Origin: Ardenticatenaceae bacterium
Lineage (GTDB): Bacteria; Chloroflexota; Anaerolineae; Promineifilales; Promineifilaceae
Length of the DNA: 49,513 nucleotides
Assembly (NCBI GenBank): GCA_020634315.1
Contig: JACKBV010000031.1
Location: forward strand, 1 to 49,513
Direction of reading: 5' to 3'
Made by a program: the position numbers and the translations under genes. Positions 8,593-17,824 of this stretch are shown one piece after another; the stretch's first letter is position 1; every line of letters starts with the position of its first letter. The notes under the pieces were generated by a model, which was not told the DNA's origin, made no database searches, and saw nothing but the letters and a program-made list of their open reading frames with translations.

Positions 8593-9107
8593 GAAGCAGC
8601 ATCCTCTCCATTTTGAGCTTCTGTCAGGCGGCGCAGCAAATTGGCGGCATCACGATCATTTGGGTTTGCTTGTAATGCACGCCGAAACCAATAAATCGCC
8701 TGCTCATGATTGCGGCGATCTCGATAAATCAAACCAATGTTATAAGCGACATGGGGAGCGGCCGGATTTAAAGTCAGCGCCTGCTCAAAGGCAGCAATGG
8801 CCCGCAGCTGCTCCTCGTCACGCGAAAGCACCGGATTTCCCAAATAAGCTGCGCCCAAATTTGTCCAAATCATAGCGTTGTCGGGAGCCACTTCACGCAG
8901 AGGCTCCAGCAGCGCCACTGCCTTGCGAAATTGCTTGGTCATAATGTAGGCACCGCTCAAGTTGATGCCGGCATCGACATGCGTCGGCTCTAGTTCATAG
9001 GCACGCTCTAAAAATGGCAGCGCTTCCGTGCTCTTGCCACGATGCAACAACTGCGTGCCATGCTTGAACACAGCGTCAAAACCGATGTTTTGTAATTTAT
9101 CTTTCAT
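8589..9107 (-). CDS. Tetratricopeptide-repeat protein
   Basis: This 172-residue soluble protein is made almost entirely of TPR units (about residues 10-160). Examples of the 34-residue register are ALPFLERAYELEPTHVDAG, NAMIWTNLGAAYLG, AIAAFEQALTLNPAAPHVA and AIYWFRRALQANPNDRDA. TPRs are protein-interaction scaffolds, so no catalytic role is suggested. The start is supported by GAGGAA a few bases upstream. It lies between a peptidase gene and UDP-glucose pyrophosphorylase, with a 4-bp overlap into the latter. This gene contains no ACGGCCGT copy. Confidence 0.85.
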   Translation of the reverse strand: MKDKLQNIGFDAVFKHGTQLLHRGKSTEALPFLERAYELEPTHVDAGINLSGAYIMTKQFRKAVALLEPLREVAPDNAMIWTNLGAAYLGNPVLSRDEEQLRAIAAFEQALTLNPAAPHVAYNIGLIYRDRRNHEQAIYWFRRALQANPNDRDAANLLRRLTEAQNGEDAAS

Positions 9108-9154
9108 GTTTCCTCGAAGTTGGTCATCTGCAACCTGACCGCTGAATCATGCCG

Positions 9155-10369
9155 TCACCGCTTGCCAATCACTTCAACTTGTTGTGTACGGGATGGAGAA
9201 ATAATGAGTAAGGCGGTGATAAGAAAGCCCACGCCAAGCAGGATAAACAGCAGCCCATTATCCACCCAAAATTGAACGAATGGGGAGCGGGGCTGTAAAC
9301 TGCGCAGCCAATCACGGCTCAGGTCAGATAGAGATTGCCCCACGCCGCGCACTGTCGCTTCTTCGCAATCTGCGCCATCGGCAAAAGCGGCAATCATGTC
9401 GCGCAAACTGTGGGTTCCGTATGTGGTCTGGATATAGCGCACAAGTGATGCGCTTTGGGCATAAGCCTGGACTGCCTCCATTTCCGCTGTGGGAAAGGTG
9501 CGGCAGAGATCGGTAAAGGGAAGAATTGTTTGGTTGGCAACGGCCGTTTCCAAAACCGTCGCATAACTGGGATTAGGCGTCGTCTCCACCAGCGTCGCCA
9601 AACCTTCATTAAACCAGACGGGCAGCGTGTCATAATAGACACCTGTCGCCTGATACAAAAGGTGATGCAGCAGTTCATGGGGAATGCTTTGGCGTAAATC
9701 GGTGGCGGCGGTGCGCGGGTTAACGGCCGTTACCAAAATCACACCCAACTCTGGATGCGCATGCGCACCAACCCAATCTCGCCCCGTCAGGCGCAGCGCC
9801 GCCCGCAAATCAGCCGCCGACGGGTAAATATACAGGCGCAGCAGCAAATCATCGGGCACCGCAACCAATGTGCGCAAACGCGGCAAAGATTCAGTAACAA
9901 TGTCCAGTGCCAACTGCCCCAAAGCGGGATCATCCCCTGTCCAATGCACCGTCACACCGCTCTGGTTTAGCTCGCGCCAGGCAAATTGATCATCCTCATA
10001 AACAAAGGTCAATTCCGGCACACGAATGTCATCCCCCTGCGCGGTTGCCAGCACCCACCAATAGGTTACGGCCGTAAATGGAGCAAAACGCACTTGGGCC
10101 AGGTCAACGGCGTGCGTCAAAGCGAGCGAATCGCCTGCCGTCACCGGCACATTGACAGAAAAAGCATTGGGGAATTCTTGCGCACGAAAGAACAAGGTCG
10201 CCGAGCGAATATCAGCCGCGTTTTCGGCCGTTAGATAAAAGCGCATTTCCTGACCGAAATCGTAATCGGCCGTTGCTGCGACCAACGGCTCATCAGCCTG
10301 TGCCCACAATGGAGACACCAGACCAATGAAGCAGATAGCCAACAGAAAAAGGTAAATCGCGCGTTTCAT
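9155..10369 (-). CDS. Membrane-anchored gluzincin-like peptidase (peptidase MA-like)
   Basis: The protein has 404 residues from the ATG at 10369; two in-frame GTG codons sit just upstream at 10372 and 10375. A signal peptide (YLFLLAICFIGLVSPLWAQA) leads to an extracytoplasmic beta-rich domain. A metallopeptidase domain follows, with zinc motif HELLH at about 229-233 and the downstream glutamate in FNEGLATLVE at about 252, as in the M1-like/MA gluzincin fold. A C-terminal transmembrane helix (GLLFILLGVGFLITALLII) with a short basic tail anchors it to the membrane. Substrate is unknown. It starts 9 bp after the AEC transporter gene, so the two are probably co-transcribed. Three copies of ACGGCCGT are inside. 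Confidence 0.82.
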   Translation of the reverse strand: MKRAIYLFLLAICFIGLVSPLWAQADEPLVAATADYDFGQEMRFYLTAENAADIRSATLFFRAQEFPNAFSVNVPVTAGDSLALTHAVDLAQVRFAPFTAVTYWWVLATAQGDDIRVPELTFVYEDDQFAWRELNQSGVTVHWTGDDPALGQLALDIVTESLPRLRTLVAVPDDLLLRLYIYPSAADLRAALRLTGRDWVGAHAHPELGVILVTAVNPRTAATDLRQSIPHELLHHLLYQATGVYYDTLPVWFNEGLATLVETTPNPSYATVLETAVANQTILPFTDLCRTFPTAEMEAVQAYAQSASLVRYIQTTYGTHSLRDMIAAFADGADCEEATVRGVGQSLSDLSRDWLRSLQPRSPFVQFWVDNGLLFILLGVGFLITALLIISPSRTQQVEVIGKR

Positions 10370-10378
10370 CACCACGTT

Positions 10379-11290
10379 CTACAAACCCAAAATGGAAATG
10401 GTCGCTGCCAATGTCAGCGCACTCAACAAGGTTGAGACAACGACAATACCGGTAACGGCCGTTGGCTGCAAATCAAATTCCGTCGCCAAAATAATCGTGA
10501 ACACGGCCGGCGGCATACTGGATTCAATGATTGACGTTGAACGCCCTAACCCGGTTATCCCCAAAGTCATCGTCAAAAACAGAGCCACCAACGGCGCAAT
10601 CAACAAACGCAAGCTAATGGTCGGTATGGCGAGACGCCAGGAAAAACGGCCGTGCATACTCGCCATTTGCATTCCCAACACCAACAACATCACCGGGATT
10701 GCACCCTGTCCGGCCACTTCAATGCCACGCAGTAGCGGCGCAGGCACTGTCAACTTCAAGCTGTACACCACAAGAGCCGCAATAGCAGCATAAATGGGCG
10801 GCATTTGCCACAAACGCTTTAACGCCTCGCGCCAGGAAAACTTGCCCATCGAGGCAATAAAAATGCCCAAGGTATACAACACAACCGTACTGGTCGTGTA
10901 ATAAATAATCGCCCGCGCCAAGCCAGCGTCCCCATAGCGCAATTGATTCAGCGTCAAACCATAATTACCAGCATTGACAAACATCACCATAATCAGCATG
11001 GCGGTTGTTTCCAGCCGTGACAGGCGCAGCACACGCGCCACGCCCCAACTCAAAGCACCCATCGCCGCAACCGTTGCCACCGTATAGCCTGCCAGGTCAA
11101 GCAGTTCATCGCCCGGCAGCTGGCTGTTCACCAAAGATGAAAAGACGAGGCAAGGGCTGAGACAATAAAAAACAGCGCGGGATAGAGTTCTCTTGTCTAA
11201 CCCTACCCAACGCTGTAAAGCAAATCCAAATCCGGCCACAATGAAAATGGGCAAGATATTTTGCGTAAAGACGGCGGCGACGCTGCTCAA
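10379..11290 (-). CDS. AEC (auxin efflux carrier)-family transporter
   Basis: This 303-residue membrane protein has about ten predicted helices in two blocks and an N-terminus (ILPIFIVAGFGFALQRW) typical of bacterial AEC permeases. It also has the mid-protein asparagine-containing segment MFVNAGNYGLTLNQLRYG, a hallmark of the family. Known members export small carboxylates such as malate or amino-acid derivatives; the substrate here cannot be read from sequence. The only available start is TTG at 11290, since an in-frame stop lies three codons upstream, so a non-ATG start is likely. It heads a run of four minus-strand genes ending with UDP-glucose pyrophosphorylase. Confidence 0.85.
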   Translation of the reverse strand: MSSVAAVFTQNILPIFIVAGFGFALQRWVGLDKRTLSRAVFYCLSPCLVFSSLVNSQLPGDELLDLAGYTVATVAAMGALSWGVARVLRLSRLETTAMLIMVMFVNAGNYGLTLNQLRYGDAGLARAIIYYTTSTVVLYTLGIFIASMGKFSWREALKRLWQMPPIYAAIAALVVYSLKLTVPAPLLRGIEVAGQGAIPVMLLVLGMQMASMHGRFSWRLAIPTISLRLLIAPLVALFLTMTLGITGLGRSTSIIESSMPPAVFTIILATEFDLQPTAVTGIVVVSTLLSALTLAATISILGL

Positions 11291-11379
11291 TGGCGGTTAA
11301 CCTGTTTTAAGCCAGATAAATCAATAACATCTATCTAGTCACTAAAAGGATTGGAGGGCAGAGAGCCTCACGATTCAAT

Positions 11380-12372
11380 CTACTCTTCAACGACCCAATC
11401 ATCATCTTCGATATCATCGGTATCATCCGACATCATGTCCATTAAGTCAAATTCACCGCCCAGCCAGTCCATCTCTTCCAAAGCTTCATCGACGGCATCG
11501 TGCAAACGGGCAAAATCATCATCTTCGGCCATGCGCGTCAACATCTTGTGCGCCAGTTCGCCACCCATTTGCCCCAACGCTTCAACCACCGCATAGGCAA
11601 CTTCAAAATCCTCGTCGGCAGCCAGACGCGCCAATATGGGCAAAGCTTCTGTATTGCCAATGCTTCCCGCAGCACGCACAGCTTCCACGCGCATTTCCGG
11701 ACTGGGGTTAGACATCTCGCGCAAAACGATGGGCAGCCAACGCTCGTCGGCACTGCTCCCCATTGCAAAAACGGCGCTCAAGGTCATGTCAAAATCGTCG
11801 CCTTCATAGGCATCTTCAATCATTTCGACGACGCGTGGATGGTTGGCGGCGCCCAAGGCTTCTAAGGCAGCACGTTTCACGGAAACGGCCGTTTCCGCCC
11901 TGTCATACTCCGCCAACAACGCCGCCACAATACGCGGCGACACCGTGCGCGGAATTTGCCCCCATTCCGCCATCAACACATAGTGCGACAAAGCAGCAGC
12001 CGCAGCAGCACGCACCTCAACAGACGGATCCGTCTGCATCAACTCAATCACAGGGCTAACCAAACGCATGTTCGACTCATCCCAAATACCATCCAACGCC
12101 GCCACACGCACAGCCGGAGATGCGTCGCCAAAACAAAAAATAAACACACGCGAAAAATCAACCACATAATTCTCTTCACAAATATCAACCAGATGACGAG
12201 CAATCACCCGGCGGCGCTCATCAGCAACCGCAGGCCAACGCTGCGCAAACTCGCCAAACGGCTCATCCGCCAAATCCGACAAACGATACAGCAACGGAAT
12301 CGAGACCTGCTCATCATTAAACAATTCATCCAACACAGATGAAAACGGCTTTTCTCTCTCTTGTTGTTTCAT
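11380..12372 (-). CDS. HEAT-repeat protein with acidic C-terminus
   Basis: This 330-residue protein is built from repeated helical HEAT/PBS-lyase-like units across about residues 40-300. Repeating cores include SPAVRVAALDGIWD, DPSVEVRAAAAAALSHY, NPSPEMRVEAVRAAGSIG and DEDFEVAYAVVEALGQMGG. It closes in an Asp/Glu-rich tail (DLMDMMSDDTDDIEDDDW). Such proteins are scaffolds or act on lyase-type partners; no phycobilin context exists here, so scaffold is the safer reading. The ATG at 12372 (MKQQEREKPF) with GAGG just upstream is preferred, though the frame opens to 12411. It lies just downstream of rseP, separated by about 90 bp. Confidence 0.83.
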   Translation of the reverse strand: MKQQEREKPFSSVLDELFNDEQVSIPLLYRLSDLADEPFGEFAQRWPAVADERRRVIARHLVDICEENYVVDFSRVFIFCFGDASPAVRVAALDGIWDESNMRLVSPVIELMQTDPSVEVRAAAAAALSHYVLMAEWGQIPRTVSPRIVAALLAEYDRAETAVSVKRAALEALGAANHPRVVEMIEDAYEGDDFDMTLSAVFAMGSSADERWLPIVLREMSNPSPEMRVEAVRAAGSIGNTEALPILARLAADEDFEVAYAVVEALGQMGGELAHKMLTRMAEDDDFARLHDAVDEALEEMDWLGGEFDLMDMMSDDTDDIEDDDWVVEE

Positions 12373-12460
12373 ATCCTCACACAAACAAGCGCCAGACAAC
12401 AGAACGCACACGGCAATCTGTCATCTGGCACTTTGTCCAACTGTCAAAAATTTAAATTTG

Positions 12461-13540
12461 TTAATTCAAAGGAATAATGGGATTAACGATGTCTTGCACA
12501 ATCATTAACACCATCAAAACAAGCATAAACAACATGCCGACCACATGAACCATGCCTTCACGCTCCGGTTCAATGCGGCGACCGCGCACCGCTTCAATCA
12601 GCACAAACAAAATGCGCCCACCATCCAACGCCGGAATCGGCAGCAAATTTGTCAGCCCCAAAGCGACACTGATAAACGCAGTGATGTTCAACAGCGGGAA
12701 CAAATTACTGCTCGCCGCCGACACTTCCACCATTTGCCCGGCCATCTGGCTGATACCCACGACACTCACCGGACGCGCCTCACTGGGCGAAATTTCACCA
12801 CGAATCAACATTGTCGGGACACGCACAAAGAGCGTCACATAATCCCAAATAGAATCAAGCGAATCACCGAGCGCAGGCAAAAATGCACGCTGCACACGAT
12901 CCCCATTCGTTGAAAATCCAAGGCCAACGCCAAGCGGCCCTTCCTGGACAGCATCATATTCGCCGCTCTTGCGTGGAACAACCACCAGGTTCAAAACCTC
13001 ATCACCACGCTTCACCACCAGGTCAACAGGTTGGCCGCCCTTGCTATACATAGGGTCAGCAATAACACGCGAGTTATCAGCACTAACGCCATCAACCGTG
13101 AGGAATACATCACCCACTTGCAAACCGGCTTCCATTGCTGGTGAATCAGGTCTCACCGATGTCACAGCCACAGCGGGCGGCCCAATCATATAGGCAATCC
13201 ACCAGATGAACAGCGCCATCACAAAGTTAGCGCCAGCCCCAGCAACCAAAACAAAAAAGCGTGCCCGCTTCGATGCCGCAGCCAAACCGTCAGGTATAGA
13301 GGGATCATCTTCACCCGCCGGCCGCACAAAACCACCCAACGGTATCCAGTTTAAGGTAAACAAGGTTCCTTTACGTTTAGCTAAGACAGCGGCACGCGGA
13401 GGAATACCAAAACCAAACTCTTCTACCCGGATATTCGCCAAACGCGCAGCCCAAAAGTGGCCTAGTTCGTGTACCAATACGATGGGCGTCAAGACAATTA
13501 AAAAGCCGCCTATCGCCCACAAAACATTTTCACCAAACAT
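12461..13540 (-). CDS. rseP: Site-2 intramembrane zinc metalloprotease RseP (M50)
   Basis: This 359-residue membrane protease performs regulated intramembrane proteolysis, for example releasing sigma factors by cutting anti-sigma proteins. The zinc motif HELGHFWAAR lies in the first transmembrane helix (about residues 22-31). A PDZ domain follows (RPDSPAMEAGLQVGDVFLTV region, about 130-190), and the third metal ligand is in NLLPIPALDGGRILF near the C-terminus. ATG at 13540 is chosen because AGGA sits about 7 bases upstream and the protein then begins MFGENVLWAIGGF, matching family N-termini; the frame itself continues upstream to 13633. Neighbours do not include dxr or cdsA. No ACGGCCGT copy occurs in this gene. 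Confidence 0.93.
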   Translation of the reverse strand: MFGENVLWAIGGFLIVLTPIVLVHELGHFWAARLANIRVEEFGFGIPPRAAVLAKRKGTLFTLNWIPLGGFVRPAGEDDPSIPDGLAAASKRARFFVLVAGAGANFVMALFIWWIAYMIGPPAVAVTSVRPDSPAMEAGLQVGDVFLTVDGVSADNSRVIADPMYSKGGQPVDLVVKRGDEVLNLVVVPRKSGEYDAVQEGPLGVGLGFSTNGDRVQRAFLPALGDSLDSIWDYVTLFVRVPTMLIRGEISPSEARPVSVVGISQMAGQMVEVSAASSNLFPLLNITAFISVALGLTNLLPIPALDGGRILFVLIEAVRGRRIEPEREGMVHVVGMLFMLVLMVLMIVQDIVNPIIPLN

Positions 13541-13705
13541 ATTATTTATCCTAATATCATTATTGCCAGCATCCCTGGACAGATTGCACGTTTGTGCCAG
13601 CTCATTATACGCCGCTGCAACACGGCGAAGCAACCGGTCATGGGACGATCTAACTACACTCTAACAGTCACAAAAAGCAATCAGGATGACTTCAAAATGT
13701 ATCCG

Positions 13706-14527
13706 TTACAGTTCTGTACGCACGACAAGCACAGAGCAAGGAGCACGATCAACAACGTGTGGCGTCACGGAGCCGATTAATAAGCTATTGATGATCGAAT
13801 CCTCCAAGCGGGCGCCAATGACTACCAAATCATAATGGCCTTCGCTTGCTTCTAGCAAAATCTCATCGGCAACGACCCCTTGCCGCAGTTTCAATCTACC
13901 CGTCACGCCTTTCTTGACCAGGTAACGAGACCCCCAACGTAAATGTTTTGCCAGTGGCGTATTCGATTGTAAAAGCTCTGGCAAAGTTTCGTCCATATCA
14001 GCCAGACCAGCATACATGGCGGGAACAGGATCGGTCACATAGAGAAGTCCAACTTCCGCACTGGCAGCTTTCGCCAAACGCGCACCGGCCTTTATCACAG
14101 AGCGCCCCCCGCGCCGACCATCGCCGGTACAGATAAGAACTCGCTGCAAGGCAGCTGCTTTCTCATGCACAATCAAGACAGATGCATCCGCGCGTCGGCT
14201 GATGCGATGTGGAATGGATCGGGCAAATTGATCCCAAAAGCCAGCCTCGACATGTGCGCCGACAACGATCATGTCATGTTCGCCGATGCTGGATTCTTGC
14301 AAAATCCCGGTAGCGGGGCTGCCAAGGCGAACCACTTTATCGACAACAGGCGCACTTAAGGAAGTTTCGACCTCGTGCAGCATGGTTTCGGCTAACGGCC
14401 GTTCCCCTTCACTACGAATCATTGTAAACAACATCACCGGAGAATTACGCAAACGTGCGACCAAATCACCCATGCGCACCGTCGCCGCCGCATACGGCAT
14501 GCCACTGACACAAACCAAAATACTCAT
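13706..14527 (-). CDS. Tandem-domain universal stress protein (UspA family)
   Basis: The protein has 273 residues holding two UspA domains (about 1-135 and 140-273). Each ends in the typical beta-strand before the nucleotide loop (HDMIVVGAHVE and YDLVVIGARLE). The canonical ATP-binding pattern G-2X-G-9X-G-[ST] is degraded: the second domain keeps IGSV but lacks the middle glycine, so ATP binding is doubtful. ATG at 14527 is preferred because GAGGA lies nine bases upstream. It is encoded downstream of a TSUP anion exporter with a gap of about 47 bp, an arrangement repeated elsewhere in this window (UspA and TSUP at 26669-28268). Confidence 0.9.
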   Translation of the reverse strand: MSILVCVSGMPYAAATVRMGDLVARLRNSPVMLFTMIRSEGERPLAETMLHEVETSLSAPVVDKVVRLGSPATGILQESSIGEHDMIVVGAHVEAGFWDQFARSIPHRISRRADASVLIVHEKAAALQRVLICTGDGRRGGRSVIKAGARLAKAASAEVGLLYVTDPVPAMYAGLADMDETLPELLQSNTPLAKHLRWGSRYLVKKGVTGRLKLRQGVVADEILLEASEGHYDLVVIGARLEDSIINSLLIGSVTPHVVDRAPCSVLVVRTEL

Positions 14528-14574
14528 AGCTTCCATTCCTCGTTGCTGTCTAACAAAACCATGAAGCCTCGCTA

Positions 14575-15483
14575 CTAAAACTCCGGCATTGCCCCACCCA
14601 ACAAACGTATAATCACCAAAATTGCGCCAAGCAACGGCAAAGCAGAAAAGAGCAAACGGATACGTGGCCCGGCAAAATAGCGCGTGGCAACAGCCCCGAT
14701 TTGTGCCCCAATTGCCGCACCCGTTTGCATCACCAACGCCATCAACACATCCACATTCCCCTTGATCGCATGTGTCAAAGTCCCATACGCGGCCGAAAAC
14801 ACAATCTCAAACAAATCTGTCCCGACAGCGACATGCGTGGGCACCCCCAAAAAATAAATCAACAGAGGCATACGGATGAAGCCCCCGCCAACACCCAAAG
14901 CCCCCGCCAGGATACCGGTAATCATGCCCACACCCAAAACCACCCATAGCGAAATTTCGTCAATCCCCGAATCCGGAAAAGAAACCATTGGCCGCAAACG
15001 AATGCTATGGACGCGTCGCTTCAAGCCAGAAAACGCCACCGCGTCGCTGACATCTAGATGCTGTACGCGAATCATACGAATTGCTTTGATGCTTTCCCAG
15101 GCAGTAAACGCACTAATCGCCAACAAAATCGTAATATAGGCAATGCCAATCACCTGATCGATATTGCCGTGCTTCTGCAAAAACTCGATAATCCGCGCAC
15201 CAATTTCCACGCCAATAACAGTGCCAACGATCATCAACATGCCTAGTTTCACGTCCACATGCCCCAAGGCACGATGGCGCTTCGCTGCGACAATGGATTT
15301 TCCCGTCATGTGCGCCAGGTCTGTACCAACCACAAAATTCATCGGCACACCAGACCAAAACATGAGAGGCCCTGCTAAAAAACCACCCCCTACACCAAAA
15401 AAGCCACCCAACACACCGACCAGAAACCCAATGACAATCAGAAACAACGGATTGATGGTTACGCCAGTAATTGGAAATTCCAT
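14575..15483 (-). CDS. TSUP (TauE/SafE) family anion exporter
   Basis: This 302-residue permease has about eight predicted helices in two repeats. Both repeats carry the family glycine-rich signature: GVLGGFFGVGGGFLAGPLM near the N-terminus and GILAGALGVGGGFIRMPLL after the middle. The family moves sulfite, sulfoacetate, sulfate or related organosulfur anions. A basic cytoplasmic loop of about 60 residues lies between the halves (GLKRRVHSIRLRP). GGAG eight bases upstream supports the ATG at 15483. The gene starts 5 bp after a small membrane-protein gene and is followed by a UspA gene, so a three-gene operon is likely. Confidence 0.92.
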   Translation of the reverse strand: MEFPITGVTINPLFLIVIGFLVGVLGGFFGVGGGFLAGPLMFWSGVPMNFVVGTDLAHMTGKSIVAAKRHRALGHVDVKLGMLMIVGTVIGVEIGARIIEFLQKHGNIDQVIGIAYITILLAISAFTAWESIKAIRMIRVQHLDVSDAVAFSGLKRRVHSIRLRPMVSFPDSGIDEISLWVVLGVGMITGILAGALGVGGGFIRMPLLIYFLGVPTHVAVGTDLFEIVFSAAYGTLTHAIKGNVDVLMALVMQTGAAIGAQIGAVATRYFAGPRIRLLFSALPLLGAILVIIRLLGGAMPEF

Positions 15484-15488
15484 ATCAC

Positions 15489-15734
15489 TTACTCCACCTT
15501 ATCCAATCCAAGCCGTTTCACCAGGAAAGATGTGACCCATTCCAAAAACACACTCTGCACAACAATTAGGAAAAGCGTGGCGAAGGCATATACCCAAAGG
15601 TTTGAGTAAAACAACTGGCTCATCGGGTTTCCCAGGTAACGCAACGCCGCTAAAAAATAAACAACCAGCAAGAGTGCGTAAAGGAGTAACTCAACCAAAA
15701 AATGCAGCAGCAATCGTTTTGCTCTCGAACTCAC
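15489..15734 (-). CDS. Small two-helix membrane protein heading the TSUP-UspA operon
   Basis: This 81-residue protein starts at GTG 15734 behind an excellent AGGAGGT Shine-Dalgarno eight bases upstream. The longer open frame to 15842 has no such support. It begins MSSRAKRLLLHFLVELLLY and has two strong hydrophobic segments, about residues 10-30 and 45-68, with a basic end. I do not recognise a family. Its stop is 5 bp from the start of the TSUP exporter, so it is probably an accessory subunit or stabilising peptide of that permease; that role is inferred from position only. Confidence 0.72.
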   Translation of the reverse strand: MSSRAKRLLLHFLVELLLYALLLVVYFLAALRYLGNPMSQLFYSNLWVYAFATLFLIVVQSVFLEWVTSFLVKRLGLDKVE

Positions 15735-15840
15735 GACATATACCTCCTGTACAAACACAAACAGGACAACAGTTACTACATTATAATATGGGTGTCTAGT
15801 CAGCTTTGCTGGTGGCGACAGCGAGGTAAATCTGGAAATC

Positions 15841-15883
15841 AACCTCCTGAAGGCTAACGTAAAAGTGTCGCCTTCAGGAGGTT
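15841..15883. terminator. Perfect 14-bp inverted repeat (AACCTCCTGAAGGC arms)
   Basis: Arms at 15841-15854 and 15870-15883 are exact complements with a 15-base loop. It lies between the stop of the SLC13 permease (15919) and the start of the small membrane protein (15734). It is likely a transcription terminator or processing hairpin for the permease message, although the following T-tract on the minus strand is weak. Related CCTCC/GGAGG elements recur near 26.5 kb. Confidence 0.55.
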
Positions 15884-15918
15884 TTCATTGAGAGTATTGG
15901 GGTTATGCGGTCGATGGT

Positions 15919-17703
15919 TTACAGGGGCCAGAAGATGGGGAGGAAAATGATCATCAATGTCCAGATGAGCAAGGTTAACGGCAGGCCAACTTTGGTGTAA
16001 TCAAAAAAGCGGTAATTTCCCGGCCCATAAACGAGGACGGAAGCTTGATGCCCAATTGGGAAAAGGAAGGAGTTCGAGGCGGCAATGCCAACGCCCATGA
16101 CAAATGCACGCGGGTCTACGCCCAGGCTGAGCGCGGCACTGATGGCAATGGGCGCAACCAAAACGGCCGCTGCTGCATTCGACATGAACTCTGTGATAAT
16201 GGTGGTCAGGATAAACAAGCCAATCATGATGGCTTTTGGCCCCATGCCACCCACAAGGCTAATAATGCCATCTGCCAAAAATTGAGCCGTGCCTGTCTTT
16301 TCCATAGCAATCCCCATTGGCAGCATCCCAGCTATCAGGAAAACAGATTGCCACTCAATGGATTGGTAGGCTTCATCCATTTTGATGGCACCACCCAGTA
16401 CAAGCAAAATGGATGCCAGCACAGCGGCCGTGGAAATGTGCAGATACCCTGTCGCCACCAGCAAAATCATCCCGACAAAGATGACGAGCGCCATGGGTGC
16501 TTTACGCAAGCGACGAGGTTCTACTTCTACCGCGTTTAGCAGCAAGAAAGCACTGTTTTTCTGTAAAGCATTGATGCGTTCACGGCGGCCATGCACGAGC
16601 AGTGTGTCTCCTAAACGCAGCGGCTCTTCGTACAATTGATCCAGCACCGGTTCGTCATAGCGGCGCACGGCGAGAACGGTCAAGCCATAACGACTGCGAA
16701 AGTCGATTTCTGGCAGGCTTTTGCCGATGAAGTCTGCTTTTTGGCTGATGACGACTTCGGAAACGGCCGCTTCCGCTGAAGACAAATCCGCATCATGCAA
16801 CGTCGCTTTTCCATTGGGCGACACACCCAACAAATCCGTGACCTGCTGCACCTGCTCCTCAGTCGCATGAACCAACAGCAAATCATCTGCCTGTAAATGG
16901 GCATTGGGCATCATCCCCAAACGGACATGCCCATTACGGATAATCCCCACCACATTAATCCCATGCTTTTCGCCTAAGCGAGACTCCACCAACGTTTTGC
17001 CCAACAAAGGAGAACGGGGCAACAGACGCAGTTCCATCATGTGTGCCTGCAACTGATACTGCCCCACCAAATCAGTGGTATCGGTATTGGCATAACTTGG
17101 CAGCAAATGTCGCCCGATAAGCACCATGTACACAATGCTGCTAACCATAATGATTAGCCCCATTGGCGCAAAGTCGAACAGGCGAAATGGCTCCATACCG
17201 GCATCAGCCAATGCCGTGCTCACCAACAAGTTAGGCGGCGTGCCAATCAAGGTTGTCACACCACCCAACAACGAACCAAACGCCAGCGGGATTAAAAGTT
17301 TGGAAACAGGGACACGCGCACGCCGCCCAATGCTCACGACGGCTGGCAGCAAAACGGCCGTTGCGCCAATATTGTTCATAAATGCCGAAATAGAGCCGAC
17401 CATCACCATAATCACGGCCACCAATCGCTGTTCGCTGGCACCCGCAATTTGCATAATGCGCTTCCCCATGAAGTCAGCAATACCAGTTCGCGTCAGCGCC
17501 GCGCTCACAATGTAAATAGCCCACACTGTAATAACCGCCGGATTGGAAAACCCCGAAAAGGCCTCGTCTGTTGTCAACAAACCCGTGAGTAAGAGCGTCA
17601 ACAAAACCATCATCGAAATCACATCGACACGAATTCGTTCCGATGCAAATAAAACAATCGCAATCCCCAAAATTGATAAAACTAAAATAGTCTCGCCAGT
17701 CAT
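15919..17703 (-). CDS. SLC13/DASS-family anion permease with two TrkA-C (RCK_C) domains
   Basis: This 594-residue permease has an N-terminal block of helices and a central soluble region of about 200 residues. That region holds two RCK_C domains (starting near MELRLLPRSPLLGKTLVESR and SEVVISQKADFIGKSLPEID). A second helix block with the family segment FMSNAAAAVLVAPIAISAA ends the protein. The first half carries the matching AFMNNIGATAVLLPAVVSIG. Such proteins transport sulfate, dicarboxylates or other divalent anions, with RCK_C domains gating by ligand. ATG at 17703 is supported by AAGGA six bases upstream; the frame opens to 17733. It lies next to a TSUP exporter and UspA genes, which fits an anion-handling theme. 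Confidence 0.9.
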   Translation of the reverse strand: MTGETILVLSILGIAIVLFASERIRVDVISMMVLLTLLLTGLLTTDEAFSGFSNPAVITVWAIYIVSAALTRTGIADFMGKRIMQIAGASEQRLVAVIMVMVGSISAFMNNIGATAVLLPAVVSIGRRARVPVSKLLIPLAFGSLLGGVTTLIGTPPNLLVSTALADAGMEPFRLFDFAPMGLIIMVSSIVYMVLIGRHLLPSYANTDTTDLVGQYQLQAHMMELRLLPRSPLLGKTLVESRLGEKHGINVVGIIRNGHVRLGMMPNAHLQADDLLLVHATEEQVQQVTDLLGVSPNGKATLHDADLSSAEAAVSEVVISQKADFIGKSLPEIDFRSRYGLTVLAVRRYDEPVLDQLYEEPLRLGDTLLVHGRRERINALQKNSAFLLLNAVEVEPRRLRKAPMALVIFVGMILLVATGYLHISTAAVLASILLVLGGAIKMDEAYQSIEWQSVFLIAGMLPMGIAMEKTGTAQFLADGIISLVGGMGPKAIMIGLFILTTIITEFMSNAAAAVLVAPIAISAALSLGVDPRAFVMGVGIAASNSFLFPIGHQASVLVYGPGNYRFFDYTKVGLPLTLLIWTLMIIFLPIFWPL

Positions 17704-17824
17704 AACACGTCCTTGAGAAATAGTCCGGTACAAATGACCATAGAGACTGAGGAGTGAAGGTTTGCAAAAACCTCCAGTCGCCAGTCTCCGGTTTAGGTCA
17801 AGCCAATATGATAGGGTGATCTGC